The notes beneath the pieces are model-generated. The model made no database searches. It was not told where the DNA came from and saw only the letters and a list, made by a program, of their open reading frames with translations. From NCBI GenBank assembly GCA_021234155.1, contig JAJEKV010000055.1:124001-188000 (forward strand): DNA of 64,000 nucleotides, given 5' to 3'. A program made the position numbers and the translations under genes. This document shows, in pieces, positions 21,945-33,094 of this stretch. This DNA is from Isoetes taiwanensis. Its lineage: Eukaryota > Streptophyta > Lycopodiopsida > Isoetales > Isoetaceae. How positions within the stretch are numbered: position 1 is the stretch's first letter; each line of letters begins with the position of its first letter.

Positions 21945-24320
21945 TTAGTTCTAATAGCATAGGGGATGCCTAAAATTTTAGTTTTAGTAGTGGGAGAGAG
22001 GTACATACAACCCAAATGTGTAGCTGCTTGCTCATCCTCATCTTGATGCCTTGAAATAAGCTTGGTCTTGGCAAGGGTTGATTTTGCATCAGAGCACTTG
22101 CCAAAATCTTCTAAAATAGCTTGGGTGTCTTTGAATGGAGTGTGCTTCCAAATGAAGAAAGAGAAAAGTGTCATCGCAAAGTGAACATTTAAGATTTCTC
22201 CAGCCTCCTGGGAGGGAAGGCTAAGACCTTTAATTAGATGTAAATCCTTAGCTCTCTTAAAATGGCTATTCAGGCCTTCCATTACAATTAGGAAGAGTAA
22301 GGGTGCAAGGGGGCAACCCTGCTTAACCCCCCTTTTAATGTCAAAGAAAGGGCTACATTCCCCATTAATGAGAACAGCAGATCTAGAGTTGCTAAGAATG
22401 GCTTGAAAACCAAAATGACACTATCGGAGAAACCAAGTTTTTGCAAAAGACCAGCAAAGGAAAGCCCAACTCCATCGTGTCAAAGGCCTTTGTAATATCC
22501 AATTTGAGGAGGCCAATTGATTGGTTAGAATCCTGGCCCAAGAGATTCCTAAAGAAGCAAAGAACAACATTATCTAGAATATCCCGGCCTCTTAAATAGG
22601 CACTTTGAGTGTTGCTGATGACTTCTTCAAGGATGGGCTTGAGTCGGAAAAGAATGGTACCGTAATTAACTTATAAACCACATTGGTTAGGGAAATAGGT
22701 CTATAATCGAAAATGTAACCGGGAGTTCAATCTTTGGGATGAGAGCAATCGGGACTTGTGTTGATCCCGCGGTCCCCTTCTTAGTCATCAAAAATTCATT
22801 AGCAAGGGATACAATATCCATACCCAGAATATCCCATGATTTCTTGAAGAATTCAGCTGGAAGACCATCAGGGCCTGGAGTTTTACCATTTTCCATTCCC
22901 TGAAGAACCTTCAGCATTTCCTCATAACTAAAAGGCCTAGAAAGTCTGTCATTCATCAGATCAGTAACTTTTTCCTGGATACACACAAAATTCTCGATAT
23001 CTTCCCTTCTAATATTTTCCTCAGTTCCCATAATCCTGGAGAAATGAGTTTTGGCAGCACTCTTGAGCTGCATATCATTGTCAATGCTATTGCCTTCCCA
23101 AAGAATACTGTAAATGTGATTTCTCTTAACCATGCCCTTGGCTTTGATGAAGAAATATTTCGAATTGCTTCTCTCGTCTTCTTTAAGCTCCTTAACCTTT
23201 GCTTTAATTTTCCAGCCTTTGGCAATTCTGATCTTTTCTCTTTCTATTTGAAGTTTGATTTCATCTCTGTGCTGATCCTGGGCTACATCCAACTGGGATC
23301 TCCAATCCTGTAAATGAGCAGTGTTACTTCTATGAACTTCCTTTCCCCAAACCTTGAGCCAATTCTTGATTCTTTTGGACACCCTCACCCACCAATCCAT
23401 CCAGCCTGTGTTACCATTAGGTTTTCTCTCTTGAGACACAATCTGTTACAGATTAGGCAAAAAATCATCAAGCTCAAGAAGATTAGTATTGAGTTTAAAA
23501 AAAGAATTTCTCTTTCTTTGAGCAGTGTTTCCACAAATATTAATGAGCTGAGGAAAATGATCAGAAATAGTATAGTTGGTTAAATTAGTGACCCTAGTGC
23601 TATTGTTCCAGAGGGCCTCACTGAGATAAAATCTATCATGAAGGCAGCAGACAGGCTGATCCCTGTGGTCACTCCAACTATAAGAGTGGGGGGTAACTCT
23701 AGCTAGAGAGAGATGATGAGAGTAAAGGAGAGAATTCCAGCTAGCAAATTCATTATCAGTCAGGGGCCTAAAATTGGTACTTCTCATATAGCTATGGGTG
23801 ACCATGTTGAAATCTCCTGCTAAAATACACTCATCATAAGGAATTCTCTCTAGACTCCTTTTAATGACCTCCCAAAGGCCGACTCTTTCTGGGGGCTGAT
23901 GATAAGCATAAACATTGATAAAAGCAATCCTCTTGTCACCAGCCATCCCATGAATAATTTGCCATCTCTTGCTGTTATCATTTACCATCTGAGTGTCAGC
24001 AAAGTTAAGCCTGTTACTCCAAGCTATAGTAATTCCTGCAGAAGTGTTGTTAGCTTTGAGTATAAATCTTGTGCTCTTGAAGGAAAATGAAATCCAGATT
24101 CATGGAACAGAGGCAAACCTTCAATCTACCTCTTTTGATATTCGAATTGATGCCTTGGATATTCCAAGTTATACCTTTAAGACTTATATCCATTGGAGGG
24201 GGGGAGGATCTTTCTTGATGATCTTCTTGGGGGTCCCAAAGAATATTCTTTGAAGTTTTTCTTACCCCTCTTCCTTCATTGTACTGATTGTAGACTGTGT
24301 AGGATCTTCCAGGTGGAGGT
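21945..24320 (-). pseudogene. L1 ORF2: endonuclease and reverse transcriptase
   Basis: Transcription runs right to left. The endonuclease start (NIQGIN-like) lies near 24170-24180. The AP-endonuclease body at 23446-23988 shows ILAGDFNMV, SYSWSDHR and ISDHFP. The RT N-terminus (22687-23439) has NGKTPGPDGLPAEFFKKSW and IPKIE. Motif A is LDITKAFD near 22490-22510, and the segment GCPLAP-MEGLN lies near 22270-22320. The catalytic FADD is broken: at 22171-22180 one base is missing, so the frame reads HFAMTLFS. Many further stops and frameshifts show this is a dead copy of a cut-and-prime retrotransposon protein. Confidence 0.88.
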
Positions 24321-24324
24321 CTTG

Positions 24325-26215
24325 CTATTGACTCCGAAAGTCAAAGTCATCTTCTGAGTCTTCCTTCCTGGTTTCCTCATATTTGCCAAATTTGTCAAAG
24401 TCTAAGGTTGAGATACCAAGATCCATGGTTGAGATAGTCATATTAATGGGATCAACTCTAATTACCACTTTTGAGGGGAATTGGAATATAATACCTTTAT
24501 CTGGAAAATACTTATCTTGAGAATCGATATTATACTCGACTTTGTCTTCCACGATATCCCTGTTGTGAGATGGTGTTACGGCGGCTTTGCTAATACAATT
24601 GTCTTCCATATTCTTTGCCTTGGGCACCCAAACTTGCTTAACCTGATGAGTTTCCTCCTGTTTATGATGTGTTCCCTCCTGCTTCTGGATCTTAACTTCT
24701 TTATGATGCTCTCTAGGGTGAGAACTTTTAGCCAGAGGCATTTTGGAGTAGGAAACTTTGAGATCAAAAAACCCCCTTTTAGGAATTTTGCAGGGGATAC
24801 AATCTTCCCAATTAGAATAAATTTTCTTTTGAATCGCATTTAGGGAAACTGGTTTGGGGATTGAGACATGGATAATTTCCCCTGATCTTTGGCTATAGCA
24901 CTAAGGTGAGAGAGCAGTCAAGTGCCCATAGGGAGATTCAAACAAGAAATCCAGGTGGTGGTAGCTATCGTGGAGAAGTCTCCTGGAATGTAGAGAGGGT
25001 CCCATTTCATTATATAAACTGGGAAACCTGAGATGTGGGTGATTTTTCTGGTAAGAATCATGGGAACATTCTTCTCTTCTCTACAAATAATCTGATAGGT
25101 CTTGTTTGTCCAAATTTTAAGGATAGATAATATAGGAACTAATGAGTCTTGGTAATCCAATATTTAACATTGCTAGTGGAAGGACGACTCGAGGGAAGTG
25201 GACAAGAATTCCATGATTTATATATCCGGGTGTTTTTGTATGATCCACAATATTACCCAGTCCGAATTTCCTCTTCTTTTTAAAATCTTCTTTTCAACAA
25301 AGTCATTAGCATCACTAACAGAATTTAAAGAATTGAGTAAAGCATTCTTGTAAGAGATACCATTGATTTTGTCGTATTTTCCCATGATGGGGACTGAAAA
25401 CTTCAAAGTTTGCTTGGAGTTGGAAACCTTTGTCTTGTTTTTGTCCATGTTACGCTCCTTGATCTTTGATGCGGTTTTGGCATTCATTCCCGCTTGGTCA
25501 AATCGGATGGAAGTATCCATTACTGTCAGCAATCTCACATTTGGTGGGAACTTTGAGCGGGAGTTGGTAAGTTTTATAATCCATTTCAACTTCCTTCAGA
25601 AGAGTATCAGGGGCAAAAGAGGGAAGCCTTTTCTTGATTCCTTTCGAAATCTTCAATTACATGGTCATCCTGCTTCCTCCCAAATTTTCACCCTGTAAAA
25701 AGAGGCTTTGGATTTCCACCCAAGATCCTCGAGTTCTTCAACCAGTTTTTCTTTGCTTCAAGTATCTCTCGTCATGGATCTCCGAAGATCTGGTTCTTGT
25801 TGCAGCAATCTTCTTTTGAATGCCCCGCTTTTGACTCTTATGAGTTGATATAAAGGTTGTCCATCTCTCGTATCTTCTCAAGCATTTGCCATGCCAGGTC
25901 CCGATCATTGGCTTTGCCTTCCTTATACTGGTTTTCCAATCTCTGCATTTCAAGTTTGCATACCAAGATTTGTCCTTCCTTCTGAACTCCCATACAATCC
26001 GCCGCTGATTCTTGCTGTTCCCTGATTATATCGAAAGCAGCTTTGAGCTCTTTCATTTTTATCCACGATTGATCTTTTTTGTCATCTAGGACAAAGATTT
26101 GGTCCCAACTTTGAATGATCAAAATTGGGTCAGTGTCTTTGTATTCATACGAGATCCTTGTTGATGAGGAGGACCCTCCCGTAACCGGTTTGCTCGTCGA
26201 TGCCTTAGTTCTCAT
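24325..26215 (-). pseudogene. L1 ORF1 (RNA-binding, DUF4283-like)
   Basis: The start MRTKASTSKPVTGG is at 26215. A helical, charged N-terminal part follows to 25838, then pieces in shifting frames (25953-25738, 25589-25218, 25160-24918, 24839-24576, 24741-24325). The piece YIMKWDPLYIPGDFS (about 25000) resembles the W.P.F.P motif of the DUF4283 domain found in plant L1 ORF1 proteins. The last piece is acidic and ends EDSEDDFDFRSQ just before ORF2. I see no intact CCHC knuckle. The role by family is binding element RNA. Confidence 0.65.
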
Positions 26216-26557
26216 GGTGGCACAGAGATTCTAGGGGAGAACGGAACAGAGAAAGAAGAAAAAGTGAGTAAAGGGAAGCAAAAAGAGGGGAAAGAATAGG
26301 AAAGGAGCGAAAGATCCGAAGATGGGGTAAAGGACAAAGGAAAGGGGAGAAAGAATGATTGGAAAGAGAGGGGGGAAAGCTGCCTAGATAATGAAAGAGG
26401 GCTGCTCGTACCCTGGACGACCTGCGAGGATCTAGTCAGGGGGAGAGGGTCCCATCAATCATCAAAGAAGCAACAATTCCAAGAAAAGGGAAAAAACTAG
26501 AGGATAAAGAAAAAGGAAAGAATGGGGGGAACCAAGAGCACAGGAAATCAAGAACAA

Positions 26558-26965
26558 AGAGGACTAATTCGCCACCTCGAACCTCCACACCACAATTCCA
26601 AGGTCATCGAAAACTTCTGCAGGCTGGAGATCAAAGAAATTTGCCCAGTGATAGAGAGGATCAATCCCGAATTCTGTGGGAACCCCTAAAAGAAAGAGAT
26701 TCCTTTCAAAGTTGTTGCCCAGGGCTAAGTAAGGCTGTGAATTATGAGTAGCAACCCTGAGGGAACCAACTCTGTCGAAACAAAGGATGCAGAGAAAAAA
26801 CTTGTTGAAGAAATCAAAATCTGCTCTACAAAAACCTATTCTAGACTGATTCCTAACAGCTAAACTGATCAGATCTTCAATGTTTTGAAGGGTGCTCTCA
26901 TGGCCCTGGGGGGGATGACAAAACCCAGCCCTTGGAGAACAGCTTCGAGCAAAGCCTCATCCATC
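26558..26965 (-). pseudogene. Upstream ORF in L1 5' region (unknown)
   Basis: On the minus strand an ATG at 26965 opens MDEALLEAVLQGLGFVIPP. At a run of seven C (26904-26910) the frame shifts by one. It then stays open for over 110 codons (NIEDLISLAVRNQSRIGF, YLALGNNFERNLFLLGVP, WANFFDLQPAEVFDDLGIV) to a TAG. It lies inside the LINE, because the 16-bp duplication is further out at 27026. It ends about 340 bp before the ORF1 start. I do not recognise the product. One frameshift in a homopolymer suggests a once-intact ORF of about 145 residues. Confidence 0.5.
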
Positions 26966-27041
26966 AGGGCTAGGAGATGCGCGGATCCCGAGGCGCAGTG
27001 AGAGAGCGCTCATTCTCCCAAAATCGCAACACAAGAATCTC

Positions 27042-28395
27042 ATTGGCTGCATTTTGCAGTCGCAAAATGTGGCGGGAGGTTTCCCCCGGAAGAAAATGCG
27101 ACATCAAAACTGTACGGAATGCAATTGCAACATGTCACAAAAGTATCCGTGGAAAAGCCGCCGAGTCTTATTTTCTTAGGTGGACCAATGAAACTCTAAA
27201 AAAATTAGGACAAGCTTGCCAAACAAGGTTTAAAATGAAACGCACTTATTTAAGAAGTGCGTTTGAAAGATTCCTTCTAAAAGTTTACAAAATTCTAAAA
27301 TACCCCTAAAAATGACTCTTTTACTATCTTGTGTCTAAAGATTTATAAAACTGCTTATGAAAACAGACATTTTAGGAAGACTTAACATTAAGGAGAAGAA
27401 CAACAAAGAAAAATATCTCATTTTAGAGGGGAAAAGGACCACTACGAAAGCCAAAGATTTATTATGGGGCAAACTCATATGATAAAATTAGACGCTTTTG
27501 TATCTTATCCCTTAGAACATTTATATTGGCTGTTATAGAAGACAAAAAATTTGTTATTTCACAACCATTTTGGCTAAACATCCTAATTGACCTTAAAAGA
27601 CATTGGGAGACAGTTGAACAAACTGCTTGAATGAAAAATTATTGTTTTTGCATCATATGGTATTACAAATGGTAATACATCCATGAAATCATGCAGTTAG
27701 TTGAAGTTCCAACTGACGATGTCGTATAAATTTATACCGGCGAAACGAAGTTGAAGTAGTGAAGCTCGTGATTAATGGCCTTTTTGTTGTTCTTGAGATG
27801 TATTTATCATGTCTTTGGGCTTGCACAATACCAATCCACAATATAGTGATGTTGAGAAGATAGTCTCCTCCTTGTCAATGTTGAGAGTCTTCTAAAAGCA
27901 CAATTCCATCATCAGAAAGCGATTGGGCGTCCTTTGCCGCACATTTCTCCGCAGAAGTATTTGTCTATCTTGCTTTTTTTCTGCTTTTTGCAAAGAAATA
28001 GGTAAACTTTTTTTTGGGGTTGCTACTCCTCGCACCCCTATGGACAAACTCATTAGTTTCCTTCTCGTTGAACACATGTGTCTCCATAACATTTTGGGGT
28101 CCTTTGCCTTTAGTAGCGTTTTTGAGTTTCCCTAAAGTGAAGTTAGCATGTGTGTAGAGAAAAAAGTAAAAATAACAACGGGATTCGACTAATTTATGCT
28201 CTAACATTGCATTACAAGGTCAGAGAATTTAGAACTATTTTAGAACTTTTTGAACTAAAAAACTAAGAAAACTGCATAAAATTATCCCTTAAGTGTGTTA
28301 TTTCAACAGTATTAAGTTGCAAAAACCTTTGGGAGCAAGAAAGACCCCACAAGATTTTGCACGATATAAACTTATACTCCTGGACTATATATTTT
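27042..28395. other. Flank of the LINE without recognisable genes
   Basis: This is the pre-insertion DNA right of the LINE. It contains the left inverted repeat (27217-27320) and one copy of the palindrome TATAAATTTATACCGG at 27725-27740. Short frames (for example 27892-28207 on the minus strand) show no family features. Confidence 0.5.
27217..27320 (+). repeat. Imperfect terminal inverted repeat, left arm
   Basis: AACAAGGTTTAAAATGAAAC, then GCACTTATTT, GAAAGATTCC and TACCCCTAAAAATGACTCTTTT, match in inverse orientation the segment 33875-33976, with small indels. The pair could be the ends of a 6.8-kb DNA element or a repeated inverted block. I found no target duplication. Confidence 0.5.
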
Positions 28396-28609
28396 ATGTA
28401 TATATATATCAGTATATATATATAATTATTAGGAGTGGCTTCCGGAAGCTTCTTTATATTCACCCCCCTCAGATCTTGGCCGTCGGTTTGCTCCCTTGCA
28501 ATCTCGTCCGTCGGATCTGGTGGCTTCTAGAAGCTTCCTGGCGGCCCTCTGGTGGCCCATCTCGACCGTCCATTTGTTTGGGGATCTCCCAACTTTTACC
28601 CAAAATTTT

Positions 28610-28700
28610 TTTGCGTTAGGAGGGAATTGAACCCCTGACCCCTTCACCCCCACAAGGGGGGTTTGGGGGGAACCCCTTAACCAACTTTCCACACTTCCAT
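28610..28700 (-). repeat. tRNA-like (SINE-head-like) segment, unit 1
   Basis: On the minus strand TGGAAAGTTGGTTAAGGGG resembles a pol III A box, and GGGGTTCAATTCCC about 50 bases later resembles a B box. The same segment recurs at 29630-29720 and 30855-30935. There is no cloverleaf, so this is not a functional tRNA gene. It could be the head of a tRNA-derived SINE fused to the repeat unit. Confidence 0.5.
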
Positions 28701-29629
28701 TCAGGAATATAAGTGTGCTTTTTTCTTGTTAAGGTTACCTCCAACCCTAATAATTCTAGAATATCTAGGATGGTTCTAGAATTTAGGGTTTGCACATATA
28801 TCCCACATGCATAGATGCAAAAAAGAGCCTTTTTTCAGTATATAAAGAGGCCATCCAGATGGGAATAAGCATTCTAGTTTTTGGCTAGAAAATTCTAGAT
28901 TGGAGTTCTAGAATGCTCTAGGAAGATCTAGGATGTTCCAAAAATTATGGAATGTCTTTGGAAAGTTGGGGGGTTTCGGAACATAGAACCTTCTAGAACA
29001 ATAAAAAAGAAGTTGTAAAATTTTGTAAAAAGTAAAAAAAAAAGTTACGAAATTTGAACCTTATTGTACAAGAACCTATTCTAGAATATAGAACCTTCTA
29101 GAACAATAAAAAAAAGTTGTAAAATTTTGTAAAAAGTAAAAAAAAGTTACGAAATTTGAACCTTATTCTAGAAAAAACTATTCTAGAATTTAGGGTTTGC
29201 ACATATATCCCACATGCATAGATGCAAAAAATAGCCTCTTTTTCAGTATATAAAGAAGCTATCTAGATGAGAATAAGCATTACGGTTTTTTGGGTGGGGG
29301 TTCATTATATAAAGAAGCTATCCAGGATGAGAATAAGCATTACGGTTTTGGGTGGGGGTTCTAGAACATAGAACCTTCTAAACATGCTAAAATTGGAACT
29401 TGCTCCGTAGGAACATGCACCGTAGGACGTATTAAATTCTTATAATTATTAGGAGTGGCTTCCGGAAGCTTCTTTATATTCACCCCCCTCAGATCTTGGC
29501 CGTCGGTTTGCTCCCTTGCAATCTCGTCCGTCGGATCTGGTGGCTTCTAGAAGCTTCCTGGCGGCCCTCTGGTGGCCCATCTCGACCGTCCATTTGTTTG
29601 GGGATCTCCCAACTTTTACCCAAAATTTT

Positions 29630-29720
29630 TTTGCGTTAGGGGGGAATTGAACCCCTGACCCCTTCACCCCCACAAGGGGGGTTTGGGGGGAACCCCTTAA
29701 CCAACTTTCCACACTTCCAT
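29630..29720 (-). repeat. tRNA-like segment, unit 2
   Basis: This copy is nearly identical to 28610-28700, with the same A-box-like and B-box-like motifs on the minus strand. Confidence 0.5.
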
Positions 29721-30854
29721 TCAGGAATATAGGTGTGCTTTTTTCTTGTTAAGGTTACCTCGAACCCTAATAATTCTAGAATATCTAGGATGGTTCTAGA
29801 ATTTAGGTTTTACATATATCCCACATGCATAGATGCAAAAAAAGAGCCTTTTTCAAGTATATAAAGAGGCCATCCGGATGGGAATAAGCATTACGTTTTT
29901 GGCTAGAAAATTCTAGATTGGAGTTCTAAAATGCTCTAGGAAGATCTAGGATGTTCCAAAAATTATGGAATGTCTTTGGAAAGTTCGGGGGGGTTCTGGA
30001 ACATAGAACCTTCTAGAACAATAAAAAAAAGTTGTAAAAAATTTTGTAAAAGGTAAAAAAAAAAAAAAAAAAGTTCTGAAATTTGAACCTTATTGTACAA
30101 GAACCTATTCTAGAATATAGAATCTTCTAGAACAATAAAAAAAAGTTGTAAAATTTTGTAAAAAGTAAAAAAAAGTTACGAAATTTGAACCTTATTCTAG
30201 AAAAAACTATTCTAGAATTTAGGGTTTGCACATATATCCCACATGCATAGATGCAAAAAATAGCCTCTTTTTCAGTATATAAAGAAGCTATCCAGATGAG
30301 AATAAGCATTCTAGTTTTTGGGTGGGGGTTCAGTATATAAAGAAGCTATCCAGATGAGAATAAGCATTCTGGTTTTTGGGTGGGGGTTCTAGAACATAGA
30401 ACCTTCTAAACATGCTAAAATTGGAACTTGCTCCGTAGGAACATGCACTGTAGGACGTATTAAATTCTTGTATATATATATATATACATCTCAATATATA
30501 TATATATTTAATATATATACGTTCACATATTTGTATATATAAAAAAAAAAACGGTATAAATTTATACCGCAGGAAGTCTCTCGGTATAGATTTATACCGC
30601 AAGACTTCTTTTTTTTTCGGATATATATATGTAAATATATATGTTATATATCAGTATATATATATAATTATTAGGAGTGGCTTCCGGAAGCTTCTTTATA
30701 TTCACCCCCCTCAGATCTTGGCCGTCGGTTTGCTCCCTTGCAATCTCGTCCGTCGGATCTGGTGGCTTCTAGAAGCTTCTGGCTGCCCTCGGGTGGCCCA
30801 TCTCGTTATAAATCCATTTGTTTGGGATCTCCCAACTTTTACCCAAAATTTTTT

Positions 30855-30935
30855 TTGCGTTAGGGGGAATTGAACCCTCGACCCCTTCACCCCACAAGGG
30901 GGTTTGGGGAACCCTTAACCAACTTTCCACACTTC
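30855..30935 (-). repeat. tRNA-like segment, unit 3
   Basis: This is a slightly shortened third copy with GAGGGTTCAATTCCCCC as the B-box-like part. Deletions in the G/C runs bring the two boxes closer together than in units 1 and 2. Confidence 0.45.
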
Positions 30936-31645
30936 CATTCAGGAATATAGGTGTGCTTTTTTCTTGTTAAGGTTACCTCCAACCCTAATAATTCTAGAAT
31001 ATCTAGGATGGTTCTAGAATTTAGGGTTTGCACATATATCCCACATGCATAGATGCAAAAAAGAGCCTTTTTGGTATATAAAGAGGCCATCCAGGATGGG
31101 AATAAGCATTACGGTTTTGGCTAGAAAATTCTAGATTGGAGTTCTAAAATGCTCTAGGAAGATCTAGGATGTTCCAAAAATTATGGAATGTACTGGAAAG
31201 TTCAGGAGGGGTTCTGGAACATAGAACCTTCTAGAACAATAAAAAAGAAGTTGTAAAATTTTGTAAAAGGTAAAAAAAAAAAGTTACGAAATTTGAACCT
31301 TATTGTACAAGAACCTATTCTAGAATATAGAATCTTCTAGAACAATAAAAAAAAGTTGTAAAATTTTGTAAAAAGTAAAAAAAAGTTACGAAATTTGAAC
31401 CTTATTCTAGAAAAAACTATTCTAGAATTTAGGGTTTGCACATATATCCCACATGCATAGATGCAAAAAATAGCCTCTTTTTCAGTATATAAAGAAGCTA
31501 TCCAGATGAGAATAAGCATTCTAGTTTTTGGGTGGGGGTTCAGTATATAAAGAAGCTATCCAGATGAGAATAAGCATTCTGGTTTTTGGGTGGGGGTTCT
31601 AGAACATAGAACCTTCTAAACATGCTAAAATTGGAACTTGCTCCG

Positions 31646-31747
31646 TAGGAACATGCACTGTAGGACGTATTAAATTCTTGTATATTATATATTTAGATAA
31701 TATACATATATATACAAGAAATTTAATGCGTCCTACGGTGCATGTTC
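31646..31747. repeat. Inverted repeat at the end of the tandem block
   Basis: GAACATGCACTGTAGGACG, then TATTAAATTCTTGTATAT (31646-31683), is answered in reverse by ATATACAAGAAATTTAATGC and GTCCTACGGTGCATGTTC (31709-31747), with a TA-rich loop between. The arms are about 38 bp and nearly perfect. Confidence 0.75.
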
Positions 31748-31799
31748 GAGTTTTAGCATGTTCCTATGCTGCAAGTTCTTGTCGTGCCCTACATTCTAA

Positions 31800-32540
31800 A
31801 AGAATGTCTTGAGAATACTCTAAATTCATAGATTCTCTAAGATTCTACCAAGGTTCTCTTGGAGGTTTCGTGGAGATTCCTCTAAATTTTATAAGATTCC
31901 CTCTAGATTCCATTAGATTTCCGTAGATTCTCCAAGATTCTATGACGATCCCCTTAGATTCCCTTAGATCCCTTTAGATTTTATGAGATTGCCTTAGGTT
32001 CCCTTACATTATATGAGATTCAAAGAGATTCTATAAAGATTCCCTTAGATACTCTAAGATTTCATCAACATTTTCCTAGATTGCCTTAGATTTTATGAAG
32101 ATTCCCTTAGATCCCCTAGATTTTAAGAGATTCCCTTAGGCTTGTAAATATTTTCCTAGATTCTCTCACATTTTATGAGATTTTCTTAGATTCTGTTAGA
32201 TTCTCCTGGATTCCTTTACATTCTAGAACTTTTTAGAACATTCTAAGGCTTTCTGGAACATTCTAAGACTTTCTGGAACATTCTGAGACTTTTAAAATAT
32301 CCTAGAACTTTCTGGAAGTATTTCCCTAGATTCTCTTACCTTCCCATGGATTCCTACATTCTCGAACATTCTAGAACCTATTAGAACAATTTGAAACTTT
32401 CTGGAAGAATTTTCATAGATTCCCTCCAGATTATGTTCTAGAATTTTCTAGAATATTTTGGAACTTTCTAGAAGATTCTAGAACTTTCTAGAGCCTTCCA
32501 GAACATTCTAGAACTCTTTTGAACTAGTTAGAATGTTATA
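31800..32540 (+). repeat. AGATTC array with ~10-bp period (array 1)
   Basis: Variants of TTAGATTCCC, AAGATTCTAT and TAGATTCTCC follow one another at 10-11-base steps for about 420 bp. From about 32220 to 32530 this grades into CTAGAACATTCTAGAACTTT-type steps. No coding potential. A second array of the same motif lies at 58480-59540. Confidence 0.85.
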
Positions 32541-32608
32541 CTCCATTTTATCTTAACTGGATTGTTACCCTTAAGTACATTTGAAACATAAATTATTCAT
32601 AGAATTAA

Positions 32609-32680
32609 TGCTTGGTCTAGTGGTTAGAATGGGGGGCTGGGGGGTCAATAACCAGGGTTCAAATCCCCCACACAACATAA
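32609..32680 (+). repeat. tRNA-like segment, plus strand
   Basis: TGGTCTAGTGGTTAGAAT (A-box-like) and GGGTTCAAATCCCCC (B-box-like) are about 35 bases apart, resembling the head of a tRNA-derived SINE. The G-rich middle does not form a normal anticodon arm, so a working tRNA gene is unlikely. Confidence 0.5.
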
Positions 32681-32714
32681 AAATTTTAAAAGCCTTTCCT
32701 TAAAGGATGAGCAT

Positions 32715-33060
32715 TCAACGTGGGCCGTAGGATCTTAGGCCCGATCAAGGGCCGAGATCGTGCCATGTGGCAAAAATCTAAAGCAACATGAGCCGTAGGA
32801 TCCTAGATCGACGATCAAGATCAAGAACAACTTGGACATAGGATCGATTACATATAATTCCCAAAGCCATGTGCACCATAGGATGTGTCCCAAAGTAATG
32901 TGGGCCGTAGGATCTCGAATCGGCGATCGGGGATCAAATCAACCCGACCGTGGGATCGCTTACATATAGTCTATACACAAACTCCCAAGCCATCTGGGCC
33001 GTAGGATACGTCCCAAAGCCACGTGAGCCGTAGGATCTCGGATCAACGGTCAGATTTAGG
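32715..33060 (+). repeat. Degenerate GTGGGCCGTAGGATC repeats
   Basis: GTGGGCCGTAGGATCT or close variants recur at about 32719, 32788, 32898, 32994 and 33024, most followed within 15 bases by ATCRRCGATCRRG-like sequence. The same GTAGGA core closes the tandem units at 29411, 30447 and 31656. It is a diverged array without genes. Confidence 0.65.
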
Positions 33061-33094
33061 AGGACAAACATAAGAACATATATATATCAGATAT

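Larger units (their letters stand above)
14544..27041 (-). mobile_element. Full-length plant L1-type LINE, split by two Helitrons
   Basis: The flanks carry an identical 16-bp duplication GCAACACAAGAATCTC at 14544-14559 and 27026-27041. Inside it on the left is a 15-base poly(T), which is the 3' poly(A) of a minus-strand LINE. The LINE itself is 14560-16348 plus 19605-19747 plus 21945-27025, about 7.0 kb without the Helitrons. Content in transcription order is an upstream ORF, ORF1, endonuclease, RT and C-terminal zinc region. Removing both Helitrons restores the LINE at an AT target dinucleotide each time; at the 16348/19605 junction the reading frame is also continuous. Several frameshifts and stops show the copy is dead. 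Confidence 0.92.
28421..31690. repeat. Three tandem ~1.0-1.2 kb repeat units
   Basis: Units begin at 28428, 29448 and 30666 with ATTATTAGGAGTGGCTTCCG and share most of their length. Copies 1 and 2 are nearly identical over the first 350 bases. Each unit has a tRNA-like head on the minus strand, then AT-rich DNA dense in TTCTAGAA palindromes, and ends in GAACATGCACYGTAGGACG. Unit 2 is longer, owing to a TATATA block and two copies of the 18-bp CGGTATAAATTTATACCG palindrome (30552-30569, 30582-30599). Identical 87-codon frames in units 1 and 2 are repeat copies, not genes. Confidence 0.88.

Noticed and set aside
28429-28692. Identical 87-codon ORFs at 28429 and 29449
   Set aside because: They are copies of a tandem repeat unit read through a tRNA-like segment. 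The third unit breaks the frame.
32609-32680. Functional tRNA gene
   Set aside because: A- and B-box-like motifs are present but no cloverleaf or anticodon loop can be drawn. A SINE head is more likely.
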